From Armatimonadota bacterium (GTDB taxonomy: Bacteria > Armatimonadota > Fervidibacteria > Fervidibacterales > Fervidibacteraceae), in contig JANZZQ010000083.1 in assembly GCA_026419315.1 (NCBI GenBank), positions 1-5,469 of the forward strand: a DNA stretch of 5,469 nt, given 5' to 3'. Position 1 is the stretch's first letter. Every line of letters begins with the position of its first letter. Shown here piece by piece: positions 5,042-5,469 of the stretch. A program made the position numbers and the translations under genes. The notes beneath the pieces were generated by a model. That model was given only the letters and a program-made list of their open reading frames with translations, ran no database searches and was not told the DNA's origin.

Positions 5042-5469
5042 ATGCAGTTCCACATCCGCGATGAGTCTCTGGCTGAAGACGGTCTCAAGCAAATTGAATG
5101 GGCTGATTGGCAGATGCCCGTGTTGAGGCAAATTCGCGAGAGGTTTGAACGAGAGAAACCTTTGCAAGGAATCCGAATCGGCGCTTGCTTGCATGTAACG
5201 AAAGAGACTGCGAACTTGATGCGAACTTTGGTTGCAGGTGGCGCTCAAGTCGCTTTGTGCGCATCCAACCCTTTGAGCACTCAAGACGAAGTTGCTGCAG
5301 CACTTGTCAAGTATTTTGGTGTCCCTGTTTTCGCCATTCGCGGTGAGGACACAGAAACCTACTACAAGCACATCCATGCTGTCTTGGACACCCAACCCGA
5401 TATCACGATGGACGACGGTGCTGACTTGGTTTCAACCCTTCACAAGGAACGAAGGGAGCAGTTGTCAAG
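5042..5469 (+). CDS. ahcY: S-adenosylhomocysteine hydrolase, N-terminal part (3' truncated by window edge)
   Basis: The enzyme splits S-adenosylhomocysteine, the inhibitory product of SAM-dependent methylation, into homocysteine and adenosine using bound NAD. The 142 complete codons seen are about a third of the usual 400-plus residues and cover the substrate-binding domain. MPVLRQIRERF lies at 25-35. ACLHVTKETANL (48-59) holds His51 and Thr53. CASNPLSTQDEVAAAL (73-88) is the family signature. GEDTETYY (101-108) and MDDGADLVSTLH (123-134), with Asp125 as the likely catalytic Asp, complete the region. The GED-ETYY wording and compact N-terminus resemble archaeal/Thermotoga-type enzymes rather than the animal type. 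The NAD domain lies beyond the window, so intactness cannot be judged. The 195-base gap to pfkB and its hairpins leave it open whether ahcY is read with the operon or separately. Confidence 0.96.
   Translation, partial: MQFHIRDESLAEDGLKQIEWADWQMPVLRQIRERFEREKPLQGIRIGACLHVTKETANLMRTLVAGGAQVALCASNPLSTQDEVAAALVKYFGVPVFAIRGEDTETYYKHIHAVLDTQPDITMDDGADLVSTLHKERREQLS

Overview
The window looks like a stretch of chromosome from an uncultured, probably thermophilic bacterium. This rests on three things: a folate/FAD-type tRNA methyltransferase (TrmFO, a bacterial enzyme), an EhaR-like HAD protein and a Thermotoga/archaeal-flavoured adenosylhomocysteinase, and clean Shine-Dalgarno sites with sigma70-like promoters. 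Lineages such as Armatimonadota/Fervidibacteria or Chloroflexota would fit, but that is a low-confidence guess from gene style. I see no insertion sequence, phage, CRISPR array, tRNA or rRNA.

Layout. Bases 1-102 hold the last 33 codons of an unidentified + strand gene. A 192-base gap follows, with a strong GC-rich hairpin (128-161) and a good promoter (233-262). This promoter drives a tiny gene (295-435) encoding a 46-residue Flp/type IVb pilin-like peptide. The pilin gene converges on trmFO (507-1859, minus strand). A 227-base divergent spacer carries an extended -10 promoter for trmFO.

On the + strand there is then a tight three-gene operon with two gaps of 6 bases: a PurN-like formyltransferase (2087-2941), an EhaR/COG4030-like HAD hydrolase (2948-3922) and a PfkB-family sugar/nucleoside kinase (3929-4846, GTG start). 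After 195 bases containing two hairpins, ahcY (S-adenosylhomocysteine hydrolase) starts at 5042 and is cut by the window end.

How the genes may work together. TrmFO consumes 5,10-methylene-THF, PurN-type enzymes use 10-formyl-THF, AhcY clears the product of SAM-dependent methylation and releases adenosine (or inosine in some archaea), and a PfkB kinase could phosphorylate that nucleoside. The block therefore reads as a one-carbon/methyl-cycle and purine-salvage neighbourhood. The HAD protein and the divergent formyltransferase are the least understood parts. The linkage is inferred from adjacency and family knowledge, not shown by the sequence.
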